Shown here piece after piece: positions 1 to 12,691 of a stretch of DNA of 64,000 nt (its first letter is position 1; every line of letters begins with the position of its first letter). Made by a program: the position numbers and the translations under genes. This DNA is from Colletotrichum lupini (Eukaryota > Ascomycota > Sordariomycetes > Glomerellales > Glomerellaceae). The stretch covers positions 806,001 through 870,000 of the forward strand of contig NC_064679.1 in assembly GCF_023278565.1 (NCBI RefSeq), given 5' to 3'. A model generated the notes under the pieces. It saw nothing but the letters and a program-made list of their open reading frames with translations, made no database searches and had not been told where the DNA came from.

Positions 1-2397
1 TTATCAAATGGCGGGCGCAGTCCGTGTGGTTGACAGACTTCGGAGTATGGGTTGAAGTCATCCTGTCTCTTCGGAGAAGTTGGGTCAGCTATGGTGCATG
101 TTTCTTCGTATGCAACGAGTCTGCGCCTTGGTGGACTTGCAACAGCTGAGTTATGCTCATCTGCTCTTGAGCTCACTCTGTCCTTCCGAACTTCTCAGCC
201 TAAATTGAGTCCAACGTTCATTCGTCTGATGTCCTGTAAACGCCCTGCTTGCCAAGCCGGCTGAATCTCTTCATCCGGCACAGCTATACATTTACATTAG
301 ATGCTAGAGATGCTCAGACTACACCGTTGACTCCCAGACGAGTCGTTCCGCGTTCAAAGTTGTCAGGTTGACGGTTGTCACACGAAGAAAAGAGCAGCTC
401 CAGACAATACCACGAGCAGGCAATTCCTATGAGGCCACCAATGCTAAAAGCCCCGTTCTCTCCTTCCAACCATGACGTAGCTTAGTGAGCGCCATGAGAA
501 GCTAGGGTGAAAACTTTGAGTGTATGTTATTTGGGACTCTCAATCCTCCGAAGGCTAGGCCAGTGAGTGAGGAAGGTCCGGTGACAGTAGACTCAACGTT
601 GAACATTTTACTAACGCGCATCATGTAATCTATACACAGATTACTTCTTCGCATAGAGAAAGACTTCGAGAGCGTGTTGCATTCAATGTCCTGGTTCCGG
701 CCCACGTTTCGACTACCTTGAAGGTCAACCTCAGCTGGGCCATACGCAACTTCTCCAACCTACGTGTATGAACATAACCAATACGCAAGTTGGTCTTCAA
801 TGAGAGTTCTTTCCACTTTACTAGGTAACTAGGCGGAGTTTGCACAACATGAGAGAAACGGCGTTACATCGCAGATTCCAAGAGGAAGACACATTATCAC
901 CGGCAAAGTCACACATGACGAACCCCTTAATATGGAAAAATGGCATCACGAACGGAGCTACAACCTCCGCGAACCGCGATGTTTGCCCGTCTACCCCGCT
1001 ACGGAACCAAGGGGTCACAACTATTTAGCCCCGGCTCCCCTGCGATCGCTGCACGCCGAGACTCACGCCGAGACTCACCCCGCAGATCCCCCAGACGCCC
1101 GTTCGGCACAAACTTCGAGCCAAGAGCAAAGTTTCGGACAACGCAACGTCTGCCGTCCATGGGCTGTCAAGCAACTGGTGGGTAACCACCTATCTTTCGA
1201 CGATGCTGAGTGAGGCTTTCTGTCTGGAGGTCCGGTTCGCTTGACACCCCTCAGCACCAGTCTCCTGAAATTCCCGCTTGTTCCGTCTGCGCATTTCACA
1301 ACCAGCCTTCGTTGGTAGTCGCCAAGAAAGCTTACGATGTGAGTAATGGCATACTGTATTCGTATCGCAGATCCACCCCTGTCACATTGACTGACTCTAG
1401 CTGCGTAGCAGAAGGTAGATTGCCTTGACGGAAGTACTTGAAAGGTGGTTCAAGCCTCGAAACATCCGCATATACTTCTCGTCGTGGCTCGGTAGGCCAT
1501 GGAGCTACTTAGCGCCAATTGAGACCTGGTACTATGCTGGAGGGTTTAGGAAGATAACATCGCCGAGCCTTATTATCCACACAAGTCTGCTTCGACGTTG
1601 ATCAAGCTCCGACACGGGTAAGGGAGCCCTGCCGGACAAGTTCGGACAGTGGGCTAGCGAGAGCCGAAGACAGGCACGATCGGCAAGGTATCGCGGCCGT
1701 TCCTGACGACCGTCGTTCACCTCATCCCGTACGTCCCGGAACTATTGCTCAGTCTTACCGCCGCCGAGATCTTGGCTCTTGGAACCTTGACTTGGCTCTC
1801 CATCACCTGGCTACCACATAACGTTAACTCTCACCAACAAGCCAATGGAGTAGACTTCCTCTCCGCTTACAAGACCTTGGCAGTCTTTTGATATGGGATT
1901 GCTTCGGTGCGACAGTCCTCAGATCCGCAATCCAAGGGTTTCTTTCCCTGCATCAAACACTCAACTTTTGCCAACTCTGGGAGTGGGGCTTAGCTGCCGA
2001 CGGGAATTTCGTCCCGGTCAACTCGTTCCAAGACTTGGACGACAAGGTGTATGCGATCTAATGTCACATGGCACGCGTTCGAGAAGAGACTTTGTCCTTG
2101 CGGGTAATGGCGATGTAACGATTTGACACTTTTCGTCGACTTTCGAGAAATGCTAGAGACTCGATCACTGAACTGAACGCGATGTTGCCGGAATCCGGGA
2201 CGCTAGAGAGAATCTTCTCGGGGAGCCTCATTCCGCAATATCAAGAGGCCGAATACCTTTGGAAGAAGATAAGAGCATAAATATGGCGCGGAGATCCGCG
2301 TTCAACTGGAATGTAAAGTAGGCTTCTCACAACTTACGCTCAGCATTCACTTTCCAACTTCCAAGACGATTCTTCAGCCTCTGCAGTTTCCTTCACG
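1..2397. other. Gene-free left flank upstream of GH7
   Basis: No convincing gene. Open frames are short and low in conserved character. A + strand stretch around 1425-1890 has protein-like segments (for example a Leu-rich run near 1725-1890) interrupted by stops, which could be a decayed gene, but I cannot assign a family. A 13-bp direct duplication lies at about 1056-1080. An AT-rich TATA-like motif, ATAAATAT at 2277-2284, lies about 115 bp before the GH7 start codon and is the likely core promoter of that gene. Confidence 0.5.
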
Positions 2398-3992
2398 ATG
2401 AAGTACACTCTTTCAGCACTTTCCATGCTAGCCATGGTTGTGGCTCAGCAGGTCGGCACCGAACAGCCTGAGACTCATCCCAAGCTGAGCTGGCAGAGGT
2501 GTACTTCTTCGTCATGCTCGAACGTCAACGCTGAGGTCGTCATCGACGCCAACTGGCGCTGGGTTCATGGCGTTGGGTAAGTGGCGATGCTGACTGTTGT
2601 CTTTCTTCAGATGATGACGGACTCCACTGGCTGACACTGATCTAGCGGATACCAAAACTGTTACGATGGAAACTCGTGGACTGGATTATGCACGACCGGA
2701 GACAACTGCGCCCAGACTTGCGCTGTCGAAGGAGCCGAGTACGGCGGTACCTACGGCGTCTCGACCAGTGGCAATGCCATGACTCTCAAGTTCGTTCAGG
2801 AGCACCAATACGGTAAGAATATCGGCTCTCGTATGTACCTCATGAACGGGGACAGCAAGTACCAGACCTTCCAGCTCCTCAACAACGAATTCGCTTTCGA
2901 CGTCGACCTGTCCAGTGTCGAGTGTGGCATGAACAGTGCTCTGTACTTCGTTGCCATGAAGGAGGACGGCGGTCTGTCTTCGGAGCCTAATAACAAGGCG
3001 GGAGCCAAGTACGGTACTGGCTACTGCGACGCGCAATGTGCTCGCGATCTTAAGTTCATTGGCGGCAAGGTAGGCCACAACCCTCCATGCTTGACAATAC
3101 AGGAAAAAAGCTCCGACTCACAGTGACGACGAATAGGGCAATGTCGTAGGCTGGGAGCCTTCTGAGACCGATGACAGTGCCGGTGTCGGCAACATGGGCG
3201 CCTGCTGCGCCGAAATTGATGTCTGGTAAGACATTCAGACCAATTCTCACTCGAGAGTTGCTCAAGTCCTGACCAATACCCAGGGAATCCAACGCCTACG
3301 CATACGCTCTGACTCCCCACCCTTGCGAGAACAACAACTACCACGTCTGCGAGGGTTCCAACTGCGGCGGCACCTACTCCGAGGATCGCTACGGTGGCGG
3401 CTGCGATGCCAACGGTTGCGACTACAACCCGTACCGCATGGGCAACCCTGACTTCTACGGCCCCGGAAAGACCATTGACACCACCAAGAAATTCACCGTC
3501 ATCACCCGCTTCTCTCCAGACCGCATGTATCAAGTCTTCATTCAGGACGGAAGAACCATTGAAGTTCCCGGCGCCAAGTGGGCGGGTGTGCCCGAGACCT
3601 CAGAGATCACGCCCGAGTACTGCGAGCGCCAGTTCGCTGTCTTCAACGAGCGAGACCGCTTCAACGAGGTCGGCGGATACCCCCAGCTCAACGCCGCGCT
3701 CAACATTCCCATGACTCTTGTGATGTCCATCTGGAGCGACGTAAGTATTTCCACCAATGTCTCTGTCAGCCTTTGACTATGCCAAGCTGATGTTCCGCTG
3801 TAGCACTACGCCAACATGCTCTGGCTCGACTCCACCTACCCGCCCGAGAGGGCTGGAGAGCCCGGCACCGAACGTGGACCTTGCGCTCCGACTTCTGGTG
3901 TCCCGGCCGAAGTTATCGAGCAGTTCCCCAATTCGCAGGTTGTCTGGTCCAACATCCGCTTCGGTCCCATTGGCAGCACCTACGCTGTCTAA
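2398..3992 (+). CDS. GH7 cellobiohydrolase, catalytic domain only
   Basis: Secreted exo-acting cellulase that would release cellobiose from cellulose chain ends. Five exons splice in frame to 445 aa: 2398-2576, 2646-3069, 3137-3225, 3284-3740 and 3804-3992, all with GT-AG introns. Residues 1-16 are a signal peptide, and mature protein begins at the typical QQ (17-18). The GH7 catalytic motif E-x-D-x-x-E is at E227, D229 and E232, and the third intron falls inside it, between the first two bases of W231 and its last. The segment after it ([16 protein letters not shown], then YNPYRMGN) is typical of cellobiohydrolases rather than GH7 endoglucanases. Length equals a lone catalytic domain: there is no Ser/Thr linker and no CBM1 before the stop, so binding to crystalline cellulose would rest on the catalytic tunnel. 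Family is certain; cellobiohydrolase versus endoglucanase is inferred from loop sequences. Confidence 0.93.
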
Positions 3993-5639
3993 AAGGACGG
4001 AAGGAAGACTCGAAGTTGCACACGACCCTGATCGCTTCAAGAATGTCTCCAAGAGTATACTGAGTGGAGGATATCTCTTCTTTCCCCTGTATATAACTTC
4101 TCTTCTTCCATCGCCGGCACCATTTCTTTCATCCGGCTTTGTCCCATAGACTCGGACCTGAATACACTTATCCACACTATCCAACGCAACGAAGTCTTTC
4201 GGTGTTTGTGTCTCGGAGTCAAAGAGGTCTGTCGTGAATGCAGCTCATCAACTTCAAGCGATGGTTGATACGAGTAGCATTGGAATATCAGAGAACCGCA
4301 CACGCGTTGGCAACAGACCGCAGTATTCGACAAGCATCTTGGCCAAGAGCCTCCTGTAGCTTTCAGGAGCGGGAGGAAAATGTGCCTTTGGCTATTAAAA
4401 GTATCGACTCCACCCTCTTGCTGACTCATTTTGCTGGCAAGTACCGCGGTCAAGCCACGGGCGCGGCGGCGTTCAAGGGCATCGGGGAGTATCGGCTTTA
4501 GGATAATCGTGATCAGCTGAGTCGGTGAGTCGTTGGAGTCGTGGCATGTACGATGATCGATTCGCAGGCTCGGGCACTTTGACAGAGTTCGTCTCGATGT
4601 CGGCTTGGTTCGGCTCGGTGGTATTTTGCTACCGCATCGATTCTCGATCGGAAAAGCCAGATAGAAGATAGGTCCTGAAGAACGAGGGCTATCGACTTCT
4701 ATCTGTCCGTACGGTAGATGAACAATACGACTACGCCCCTGACTCGTGGTGATCGTGGTAGACCCCGAAGTGGAAGCGAGCATCCGCTTAGGGAAAGTAG
4801 AGAGTTGTGAGATAGAGAGTTCTACATATGGATTCCTACGGGGTGGAGGACGTGCCGACTAGAGATATGGGATGATTAGCCAAGGCATTAATTCGCGATT
4901 GGGAAAGTCTAACAGTTGAATGTTGTGAGTGCACCGACGTGATGAGCCAGCCTCAGGCTGTAGCTCCAAAGGAGAGCGAGAGCGAGTTACTCTAAACAGG
5001 GATAGCCCAGACGCTCTCCGCGTCTTGATTCGTCAGTATGAAGAGACAAACGTCAGTCTGCGGACGCTAATGCAGACTGCTGACACGCTAAAATCTGGTT
5101 AGAGATCAAACAGGGGCTTTAAATCCGTCCGAATACACTCCCGTCTGGGAGAGTGCTTCGCCTCGCCGATGACAACGGCCAGATAGTGCTTGGATTAGCA
5201 ATCCATCTCGAAGATAGTAATTCACAAAAAGGAGAAACATAAGGACAACACTAATCCTCAGTTTTGCTTTTCCTCAAGTTTCCGCAAAAGGCCCTCAAGT
5301 GTTCAAAAATACAAGAGATAAGTCGTGGGCAACCTCGACTTTGCTGAGCCTATCCGCACAAACTAGGCCTGAGTCAGTAGGAGTCCCCACCATCGAAAAA
5401 AAGGCATCGACGCCGATTCGACCATTTAGGTTCCGGCCTTGTGGCACCATCCCTGGCACTTAGACGGTGGAAGGCTGTCAGCAGGCTGCATATAGTCTTC
5501 TGGAGGACCAGTCTCATCTCCTTCGAGCATTGTTGTCATCCGTTTGTCAAAGATTGACCAGATCTCGGAGCTGCTGACTGCTGACGCTCCCGGCCTTGTT
5601 TCTTCGGCTCTCTCATTTGCCCAATCGCCTTTTTGACCA
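3993..5639. other. Intergenic, GH7 to bZIP gene
   Basis: About 1.65 kb holding the 3' end of the GH7 transcript and the promoter of the downstream regulator. A 248-codon minus-strand open frame at 4037-4783 exists but has no recognisable domain and begins inside the GH7 3' region, so I do not call it. I see no repeats or RNA genes here. Confidence 0.5.
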
Positions 5640-6739
5640 ATGTCTTTCGAGGATATCTTTCCACATACAGAAGCGACGGCAACAATGGAGATGTGTTTCA
5701 GTCCCGGCCCGGCGATTCCTGCCGGGACAGTCATCCCAGTGATTGCGAATCCTCGTTTGGCTGAACTACGGGATCCTTCAGAGGACTGGACCGGAGTTAC
5801 GAGTACGGCGGAGAGGCGTAAATTACAGAACCGGCTGAACCAGAGAGCGCGAAGTGAGTCCACCTCGGTACCGATCTGCTGACATCTACTACCCGCACGG
5901 GCAAGGCTAGTGGTATCATTCAGCTAACGGTTACACGCGTATTACAAGGGCGGAGAGCACAGAAGAAACTCGGCAAACATTCTCCATCAGATAGAAGTCC
6001 GTCAACCGAGGTGGAATCCGACCCATCGACAGCCTTGGTGAAGAAAGAGTCCGCCTCGCCAACTAACGAAAATACCCAGACAGCCCTGGCGGCCATCGTC
6101 GCAGGGAAGATTGGAAAGGCCGCCGTTCCAGATGTCTGCCTCCTGGGCAAGACAGGCATGCCAGCCATGCTAGAAAAGTTCGCCGAGGGTGCCTACGAGG
6201 ACTATATGCGCGGCCGGCCCTGTACAGACTACCTCACGACCCTCGTCCGCGTCAATGTCTTCCACGCCTTTGTTCGCAACGCCAAAGCCCTCAGCTTCAA
6301 CAAGGAGTGGCTGACCTACGACGCTATCTCGCCCTTCAACAAAGCCGGTCCTGACCTGGGTCGCGCCACGATATCGGCATCGTGTCCGTCCAACATGCTG
6401 CCCACGGCGCTCCAGTTGTCCGTCGAACATCACCCCTGGATCGACTTCTTCCCGCACCCCCGAATGCGAGACAACTTTCTACGAATCGTGGCCGAGCACG
6501 GCGAGGACTACATTGACGAAGACGAAATGTGCCGGGACGTGGTCGATGTGGGCGCGGGGGCGGGAGTCGAAGACGCGGCGCTGATTGTTTGGGGAGAGCC
6601 GTGGGATCCGCGGGGCTGGGAGGCCACGGAACCGTTTCTCCGGAAATGGGGCTGGTTGCTTGACGGCTGCACCGAAATGCTCGAAGGCACGAATTACTGG
6701 AGGGAGAAAAGGGGCCTGCGGAAACTCAAATTTAACTAA
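5640..6739 (+). CDS. bZIP-type regulator with DUF3425 domain
   Basis: Putative nuclear transcription factor. Two exons (5640-5853, 5949-6739) join to 334 aa through a GT-AG intron that splits the basic region. After splicing residues 58-77 are strongly basic (RRKLQNRLNQRARRRAQKK), with the N-x-x-x-Q-R-x-R spacing of fungal bZIP/YAP-like basic regions. A clear leucine zipper does not follow. The rest, roughly residues 110-334, has the aromatic and acidic character of DUF3425 proteins, including WLTYDAISPFN and HHPWIDFFPHPRMRDN, which is the family hallmark. In many fungi such genes sit beside secondary-metabolism genes. Here the neighbours are a cellulase and a lone hydrolase, so no target pathway can be named. 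It runs tail-to-tail with the hydrolase at 6876. Confidence 0.85.
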
Positions 6740-6875
6740 CCAGAATCCTTGCCCAAAGCAACACTCCCTCCGCCCATGTCGAACACAACGAAGTATGGGT
6801 CCACATGGGTAGAAAGATACCAGGTCATGATGCAGGGTCACTCTGATGTCTTTTGACTATCCACTAATCTTATCA

Positions 6876-7709
6876 TCAAGAGCTCTTGCCCTTGGCCTTG
6901 TCTAGAATGTCCATCAACTCGACAAAGTACGGGAGAAACGCCTCGCATTCGACTCTGAAGCCCTCGTGAGCACCCGCGACGTCAAGCTTCGGACACCCCA
7001 GAATCTTGGCCTGCTCGTCGACCGCCTGAGCATACCACGCCTCTCTGCTCCGAATGCCCCTCATCAGCCCGATGCTCGTTCCGTTCTCCCTGATGCGATA
7101 CAAACTCGGCAGATAGCCCAGCAAGACGGCAAACTCGTTGGCCCAGTGATTCGGGGGATTCATTGGATCCGATGGCCCCGTGCGAGGAACACCTTCATCG
7201 AAATAGCCGATCAGCTTAGAGCTGAACTTTTCCTGCGCAGCATCGACGCCTGAAGCCTCATATATGTCGAGACAATTATACAAGAACTCAAAGACTTCGG
7301 TGGCATTGGGGAGAAGCATGAAGGTCGGAGCTTCGTGGGAGATGACGTGTTCGACCATGTCTGGAAAGTCGAGGGCGAACTGAAATGCAAGGATACCGCC
7401 CATACTACTCCCGAAAAGAGTGGCTTTGTCGAAGCCGAGGGCCTCGATGATGGCGCGAATATCGCGGGCTTGCTGTGGAGGATTCAGCCTCTTGTTGACT
7501 TTGGCTTGACTTGCTGACATTTGACGACGGTCAAGGGTGGCGCATGTATATCTATCCGATAGAGAGGCTATGATCGTGTCATATTGCCGTCCATGGCCAT
7601 TGCCTCCCGGGATGAAGACGATGAGCGGACCTTTGCCTTGGGACCAATAGTGAATATCGCAATCCTCGATGTGTAGGACTGCGCGGGTTGGAGCAAATTC
7701 TGGTGCCAT
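6876..7709 (-). CDS. Alpha/beta hydrolase
   Basis: Single-exon gene, 277 aa, with no signal peptide, so probably cytosolic. It has the alpha/beta hydrolase fold: beta-strand plus oxyanion-type loop PLIVFIPGGNGHGRQYD (28-44), nucleophile elbow G-S-S-M-G at 100-104 with Ser102, and a C-terminal His in AGAHEGF (His248) placed as the catalytic histidine. The acid residue is not obvious. Size and motifs fit small esterase or haloalkane-dehalogenase-like hydrolases, and the substrate cannot be inferred. It converges on the DUF3425 gene with about 135 bp between stop codons. The start is supported by the upstream stop and by the conserved N-terminal strand beginning soon after Met1. Confidence 0.85.
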   Translation of the reverse strand: MAPEFAPTRAVLHIEDCDIHYWSQGKGPLIVFIPGGNGHGRQYDTIIASLSDRYTCATLDRRQMSASQAKVNKRLNPPQQARDIRAIIEALGFDKATLFGSSMGGILAFQFALDFPDMVEHVISHEAPTFMLLPNATEVFEFLYNCLDIYEASGVDAAQEKFSSKLIGYFDEGVPRTGPSDPMNPPNHWANEFAVLLGYLPSLYRIRENGTSIGLMRGIRSREAWYAQAVDEQAKILGCPKLDVAGAHEGFRVECEAFLPYFVELMDILDKAKGKSS

Positions 7710-8625
7710 TATCGTAGCTGCTACTTGCTCTCAATTGTATGGAGGATGATAGAGGATCAGACTTGGTCTAGCTGGAAATGGTACTGAAGTCGGTGGATTC
7801 CGTGGAAGTAGATGAGACACGGTGATACAGACGCCGGCTCGCTATATAAAGCATGACTGAAAGATTGAAACTCGCATCTGATGACTTCAATTAAGATACG
7901 TGATCAAAGACCTGCGGCCGTTTGATGACCCGGCTTACGGCGTTCTCGATTAGAAATACAGAGGACGCGTTGTCTATCTGCGGGGTGATGATCCTGTCAG
8001 CATGGGCAGCTTAACCCGGATCAATCACAACCAACAGCGGATGATACGGGCCGTATCTCCTAAGTAAGCTGATGAGAAGGCGTAAGTGATCAAAGATGAT
8101 GACTTCTGGATCCGGATCTGAGCGCACCGGAAAATGAATGTCGGGGTCGGCGCCCGGCCCCACACTGCCGGGTCGGCCATCTTGGCACTGATGATGGCTC
8201 AGGTTCTTACCTGCCTCATCTAGAGTCCGGGCGGCTCAGTTTTTATAGATTTGAAATACAACTTACCAGAATAGATAGGTAGATTTGATTTTATTGGTCA
8301 CAGTACTTGTCAAGCAAGACTCTGAGCGCGACCCAGGTCCTTCATACTTCCCCAAACCCTTCGGCGACTCTCGGGAACGATGGCTAACATGGCAACTGTA
8401 GTACCTGTCACCACACCATAGAGAATTGGATGGTTGTAATGTGCAGCTCATCAGTTTTGGAGGACTTTCTGACGGCTACTCAGTCACACTTTATGGCATT
8501 GTCTTGTGTACTCCCTATAGGGTACCTATAGTGAAGGCCTAACCACCCCACCTTGTAGTGGTTTCCTCTCACAACCGATCGATCTGGTGGTAGAGTCTGG
8601 AGTGAATGAGCAAAAGAGTCAATGA
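7710..8625. other. Intergenic between two minus-strand genes
   Basis: Promoter of the alpha/beta hydrolase and 3' region of the Zn2Cys6 gene. I see no coding potential, tRNA or repeat here. Confidence 0.5.
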
Positions 8626-10159
8626 TCAAGTATTCTCATTCTCTGTAGCGAATCCAAGTATTTCAATCTCTTTCCTCGGCCACTGCAGGAAATCCAAGTA
8701 CGCAGCATCTAGATTCGACGCCACGCCTTGTAGAATTTGATCAGCCCAGCCGCGCATGTACCACAGCCACTCGAGCTTCTTGACCAGTACGGCAAAGTGG
8801 CCCAGCACAACCAGGGCGATGGTCTTTTTCATTTTGAGACATCGCACGAAGTCGTCGTCGGTGCGGTAGATGCAAGCCATAATGACCTCCATCTTGCCCT
8901 CGGACGCGGTGGTGGGCTCAGCGAATGTTCCAAAGGTTTCTTGGAAGGCGGAGGATACGTATTGAATCATATTTCTGTAAGTTGCTTCGTCGGGATCCGC
9001 AGTGTCAGCAATGAGCTGTGCGATGCGCCCGAGAGCATGTTCCCATGTAACAGGTCTTGACGCTGTCGGGCTTGAACGCGATACTGAAGCCTGGCCTGAC
9101 GGGTCCTTCCTCGGTGGCGGCTTTTCTTCTGAAGGCGTAGGAGCGAGGACGCCTGAGAAGATGGCCTCGAAGCCGACCGTCTCAATGACGAGCCTGACGC
9201 CCCTGAGCAGCTCGAACCAGGCCACCTCAACGCCATCCGAGACTATGAGCAGATTTCCCGGCGCGGGACCGCGGGCAAAGCTACAGGAGCAGATGAGAGT
9301 GGTGGCGATGTAGAGGACGCCAGCGGAGTCGAGGCTGAGGCGGGGCATGAGTTCCATGGTCTGACGTAGGCCGGCCTCGTAGTGTTTGTCTGCCAGCCCT
9401 CGATACCTCGTTCGCTCGTCTGGTTTTATGGTAGCTAGATGAAACGCGGACACGGCGAGCAGGAGGTGGAGGACGGAATGGTTTTCGAAGGCGAGGAGGG
9501 GCACCTTTTGACGCCAGAGGATTGCGTCGCCGTGGTCCAGAGCTGGGCAGGTGAGGAAGTGGTGCAGTAGGGCAAGATCATCAACGGTCCATATCCATGG
9601 GATGAGTCCTTTTAGGGATGTTCCCGGAAGTAGAGAGTCTGGACCGGCCGATGTGCTGCTGCCTGGCGAGGAGGTGTAGCTCAGGGTGCTAGAAGACGAG
9701 GTATCCATTGGGACACCGAGCTGCTGGTTGTGTCTAGTAGAGTAGTCGCTTTGAGGCATATCATGCCGAGATCCGTTTGCCTTCGGGTTCTTGGAAGATT
9801 GGCCACGATTGAGGCCATCATGAGAGGCATTGGCTGGGGTGTCCAGGCCTGAGCTTAGTGTTGAGGACTCGAAGCTGCAGTTGTGTAGGGCTTTCGAGCA
9901 CTGCCCGCACTTGGGCTTGACTTCGTCACACTGTGCTAGTCGGTAAGTTTCGTAGCCATGCAACGTATTATGAGAGACTTGCCTTGATCCTGCGCTTCTT
10001 GCACGTTTCGCAGCCTCCCCTCGACTTTTTATGCGGCCGCCGCTTCACGATGTGGCATGTTGTGCATGTGCAGCTCGGATCAGCGTGCGCCGCATGCGGA
10101 GGACCAGCACCCAGCATTTGTAGGGTATGGGGGGAAATAGCTAGGCAGGGTCGAATCAC
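8626..10159 (-). CDS. Zn2Cys6 transcription factor, UPC2-like
   Basis: Putative DNA-binding regulator of 493 aa in two exons, 10159-9983 and 9930-8626. The Gal4-type binuclear zinc cluster is complete only after splicing: C50-x2-C53-x6-C60-x6-C67-x2-C70-x6-C77, preceded by the basic KRRPHKKSRGG. The 52-nt intron falls between K59 and C60 and has a GC donor (GCAAGT) with an AG acceptor; no GT donor keeps the frame. A Ser/Asn-rich linker follows (about 80-155). The C-terminal half resembles the fungal-specific domain of sterol-uptake-control (UPC2)-type factors, with LLHHFLTCPAL, LAVSAFHLATIKPDER and a C-terminal WADQILQGVASNLD. The true start is uncertain: Met1 is the first in-frame Met, but Met15 would also retain the cluster. 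Neighbouring tannase suggests, but does not show, a role in aromatic-ester use. Confidence 0.85.
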
Positions 10160-10892
10160 TCAGCGTCCAGAAGACGGTTTCAATGTATTGGACGAAGTCA
10201 TCAATTATAACTTCGATTTTGGGCGCATTGGGGATGGTCAATGTGAAGAACGGGATACGAGACGAAACGAAAAAGATAAAAATCAAACAAGGACGCAGGC
10301 CAACGAGGTGGGGAGCAGTAGCCAATCACCAATGAGCAGTGACTGAATCATTTTGGCTCCGTCCAGCCCCTTTGGCTTAGTTCAACCGACTTCAGGGGAT
10401 CTCGACCTCAAGGAAGATAGGAAGCAAACGCGTCCACAGGGTGACTCAATTCTCAGTATTTAAGGCTATCTCATCGGCCCCGACGATCTCCATATATATC
10501 AGTGACGACCATTCTATGCCTATCACTCACAATCAAGACCACCGTGTAATAGCAGGTCACTGGTGTGACATATACAGCTGATAAAGTGTCGTGAAGACAG
10601 ACTCACGAATCATGAAGCCTTTCATCCGCGGCCCTTATTTACGGAAGACGCCTGAAGAAATCTAAACTATTACATGTAGAATACAGCAACCCCCCACATT
10701 ATCTACGTCACGAAGCCCATGCCGTGAGATGCATCAATGAAAAAGAATAGTTCGAAGCAACGTTTGTGAGTGATAACGAAAAGGCCTAGTCATATCAACA
10801 AGTCGCCTGAAGCCTGCAATCTGACTAGAGCCAACAAACTGACCCCCGTTCTGCCAAACCCTACCCGATAGCCAAGGTGCCAAGTATCAAGT
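10160..10892. other. Intergenic, Zn2Cys6 promoter and tannase 3' end
   Basis: Minus-strand promoter region of the Zn2Cys6 gene and 3' region of the tannase gene. No gene, RNA or repeat recognised. Confidence 0.5.
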
Positions 10893-12594
10893 TTATTCAG
10901 AACAAGACCAGCAAGAAGTTGCGTTCTTGCTCGCACACGCGTCATCAAACCTCGCCTTCTGCGGATACGGGCACAGCACCTGCTCTTGCGTCGATCCATC
11001 CGGAAGCGTCACGATCACTGGTGAAGACTCCGGCTCCGTCCCGTTCTCGACCCAGGCCCGAAGCTGCGCGAAGATGGCCTCGGGCTGTCCTCCTCTACCA
11101 CCCCAGCAGTGCTCGAGCCCGGGGACGCGATAGTATTTGTAAAAGGAGCTAATGTTGCCGCCGACGACGTCAGAGACGGTATTGTAGTATCGAAGAGTGC
11201 CGCCAGGAGAGATGCTTTGATCGACCTTTGGAATATTAGCTCAATACAATGTACGGTAGTTAGAGATCAAGCAATGGAAGGGGCATTTACGAGTCCGTGG
11301 TAGGTAATGATCTTGCCCCCTGCGTTTTTGAAGTCGCTCAGGTCCGCCTCGTCGGTCTCCATGTTGGAGGCAAAGACCAATTTGGTGGCGCGGTGGATCG
11401 TGTCAAACGTTGTGTCTGTAAGAGTAGGCACCGTAGCATTGGGGTCTTTGGAGACGAAAGCCTGCCAGGCAAAGGCAACGTTTGCCTCAGCAGTGCTGCT
11501 CGTGCAGACCTTGCCGGTGCATTCTGTCGGTGCGATGACGGATAGATCGCTGCCCATCTCGTACCCATCGTAGATGAACCTCCCAGTGGAAGAACGGGGA
11601 CCGGTCCAGGAGGCATTGGCCACGTTGGCGGCCGCTTGACTGATTTCGAGCGTTGAGTTAGTCTGCGCGCACGTGAAAGACTTGCCAACCTGCGCGGAAA
11701 CGTTGAAGTTTGCCCTGCAGGCCTCGGGATCACTGACGAGGCCGTCCTTGACACCGTCTAGCTCGTCGCAGGCAGAGATGGCAAGGGCGGTGATCGCGTT
11801 GAGTTCGCACCCCAGCGGGAACTGCTGCGTGTTGAGCATGTAGTAGCTAGGCCAGATCGAATTGAGGTAGAACTCGGCCCAGTTGACGGCGGGGGCGGCT
11901 GACATGATGCCGTCGTAGGCGTCTGGGTATTGTTGCGCCAGTTTGAGGCCCTGACGGCCGCCCTGGGAGCAGGCGTTCCAATAGGATCGCGCAGGAGGCT
12001 TGCCGTAGAAGCTTTCAATAAGCTGTTTCGTTATAATAGCCTGTTGCGAGAAGTTTTGGTTAGCATTGTGGCTTGGTACATGTATCATGTTGTCGACCAA
12101 GAAAGGCAGCGTACCTCATCATTCAGGGAGACCTGACCAAAGTTTTGCAGAGCGTTGGTGTCTAGGCTCCCCGGGCTTTTAAGCAGCCAGTCGATGGGGT
12201 TCGAGGTAGTAGGGATTCCGGCGTCGGTGGTGACAGTCGCGTAGCCGTTGGCAACGGCGTTGATCATGGCTGCGTAGCTGAGGATGAAGCGGCCGGGGTT
12301 CCAGCCACCTCCGCCGACTGACTGCAAAATCCCGTTGTAGCGGTCTATGGGTGGTAGCCAGGCCTCGGCTGTGATGGTGTCGTTCTGTCCTGGGTGCGTG
12401 TAGGTAACGGTGACGTTGCAAAAGGTGGCGTTCTCAACGTTGAGGGCCGGCTGAGAGTAGGTCCATCCCTTTGGAACGTCGAAGCTGTAGTCTTCCACCA
12501 GGTTAGCTTGCACCGCGAGAATACTGGCCCCTAGTAGTATAGGGGTCCCGAATGTCGCGCTTGCGCAGCGGCTTCCATTGACGGCGAGGGCCAT
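10893..12594 (-). CDS. Secreted tannase / feruloyl esterase
   Basis: Secreted esterase that cleaves phenolic-acid esters (tannins or ferulated cell-wall polysaccharides). Exons 12594-12115, 12040-11291 and 11225-10893 splice in phase 0 to 520 aa, the usual family length. Residues 1-30 form a signal peptide with the hydrophobic run ILLGASILAVQA. The CS-D-HC arrangement of the tannase family is complete: C184-S185 in ACSQGGRQG, D412 in VDQS, and H449-C450 in LEHCWGG. The two cysteines are expected to form the disulfide joining nucleophile and histidine. D412 is the second codon after the last intron. Several N-x-S/T sites fit secretion. A TATAT motif on the minus strand at 12699-12692 lies about 100 bp before the start. 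Tannase versus feruloyl esterase specificity cannot be decided from sequence. Confidence 0.92.
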
Positions 12595-12691
12595 GTCGGC
12601 TGAATGAGGTATGATGACTTGAGCTTCGTAAGGAGGTTTCCAAAGGAGTGAATTTGTGCGAGGAAACATGGGTGAACAGGAAACCACCTTT

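Noticed and set aside
4037..4783. 248-codon minus-strand open frame downstream of GH7
   Set aside because: No domain, Ser/Thr/Arg-rich, and overlaps the 3' region of a clear gene.
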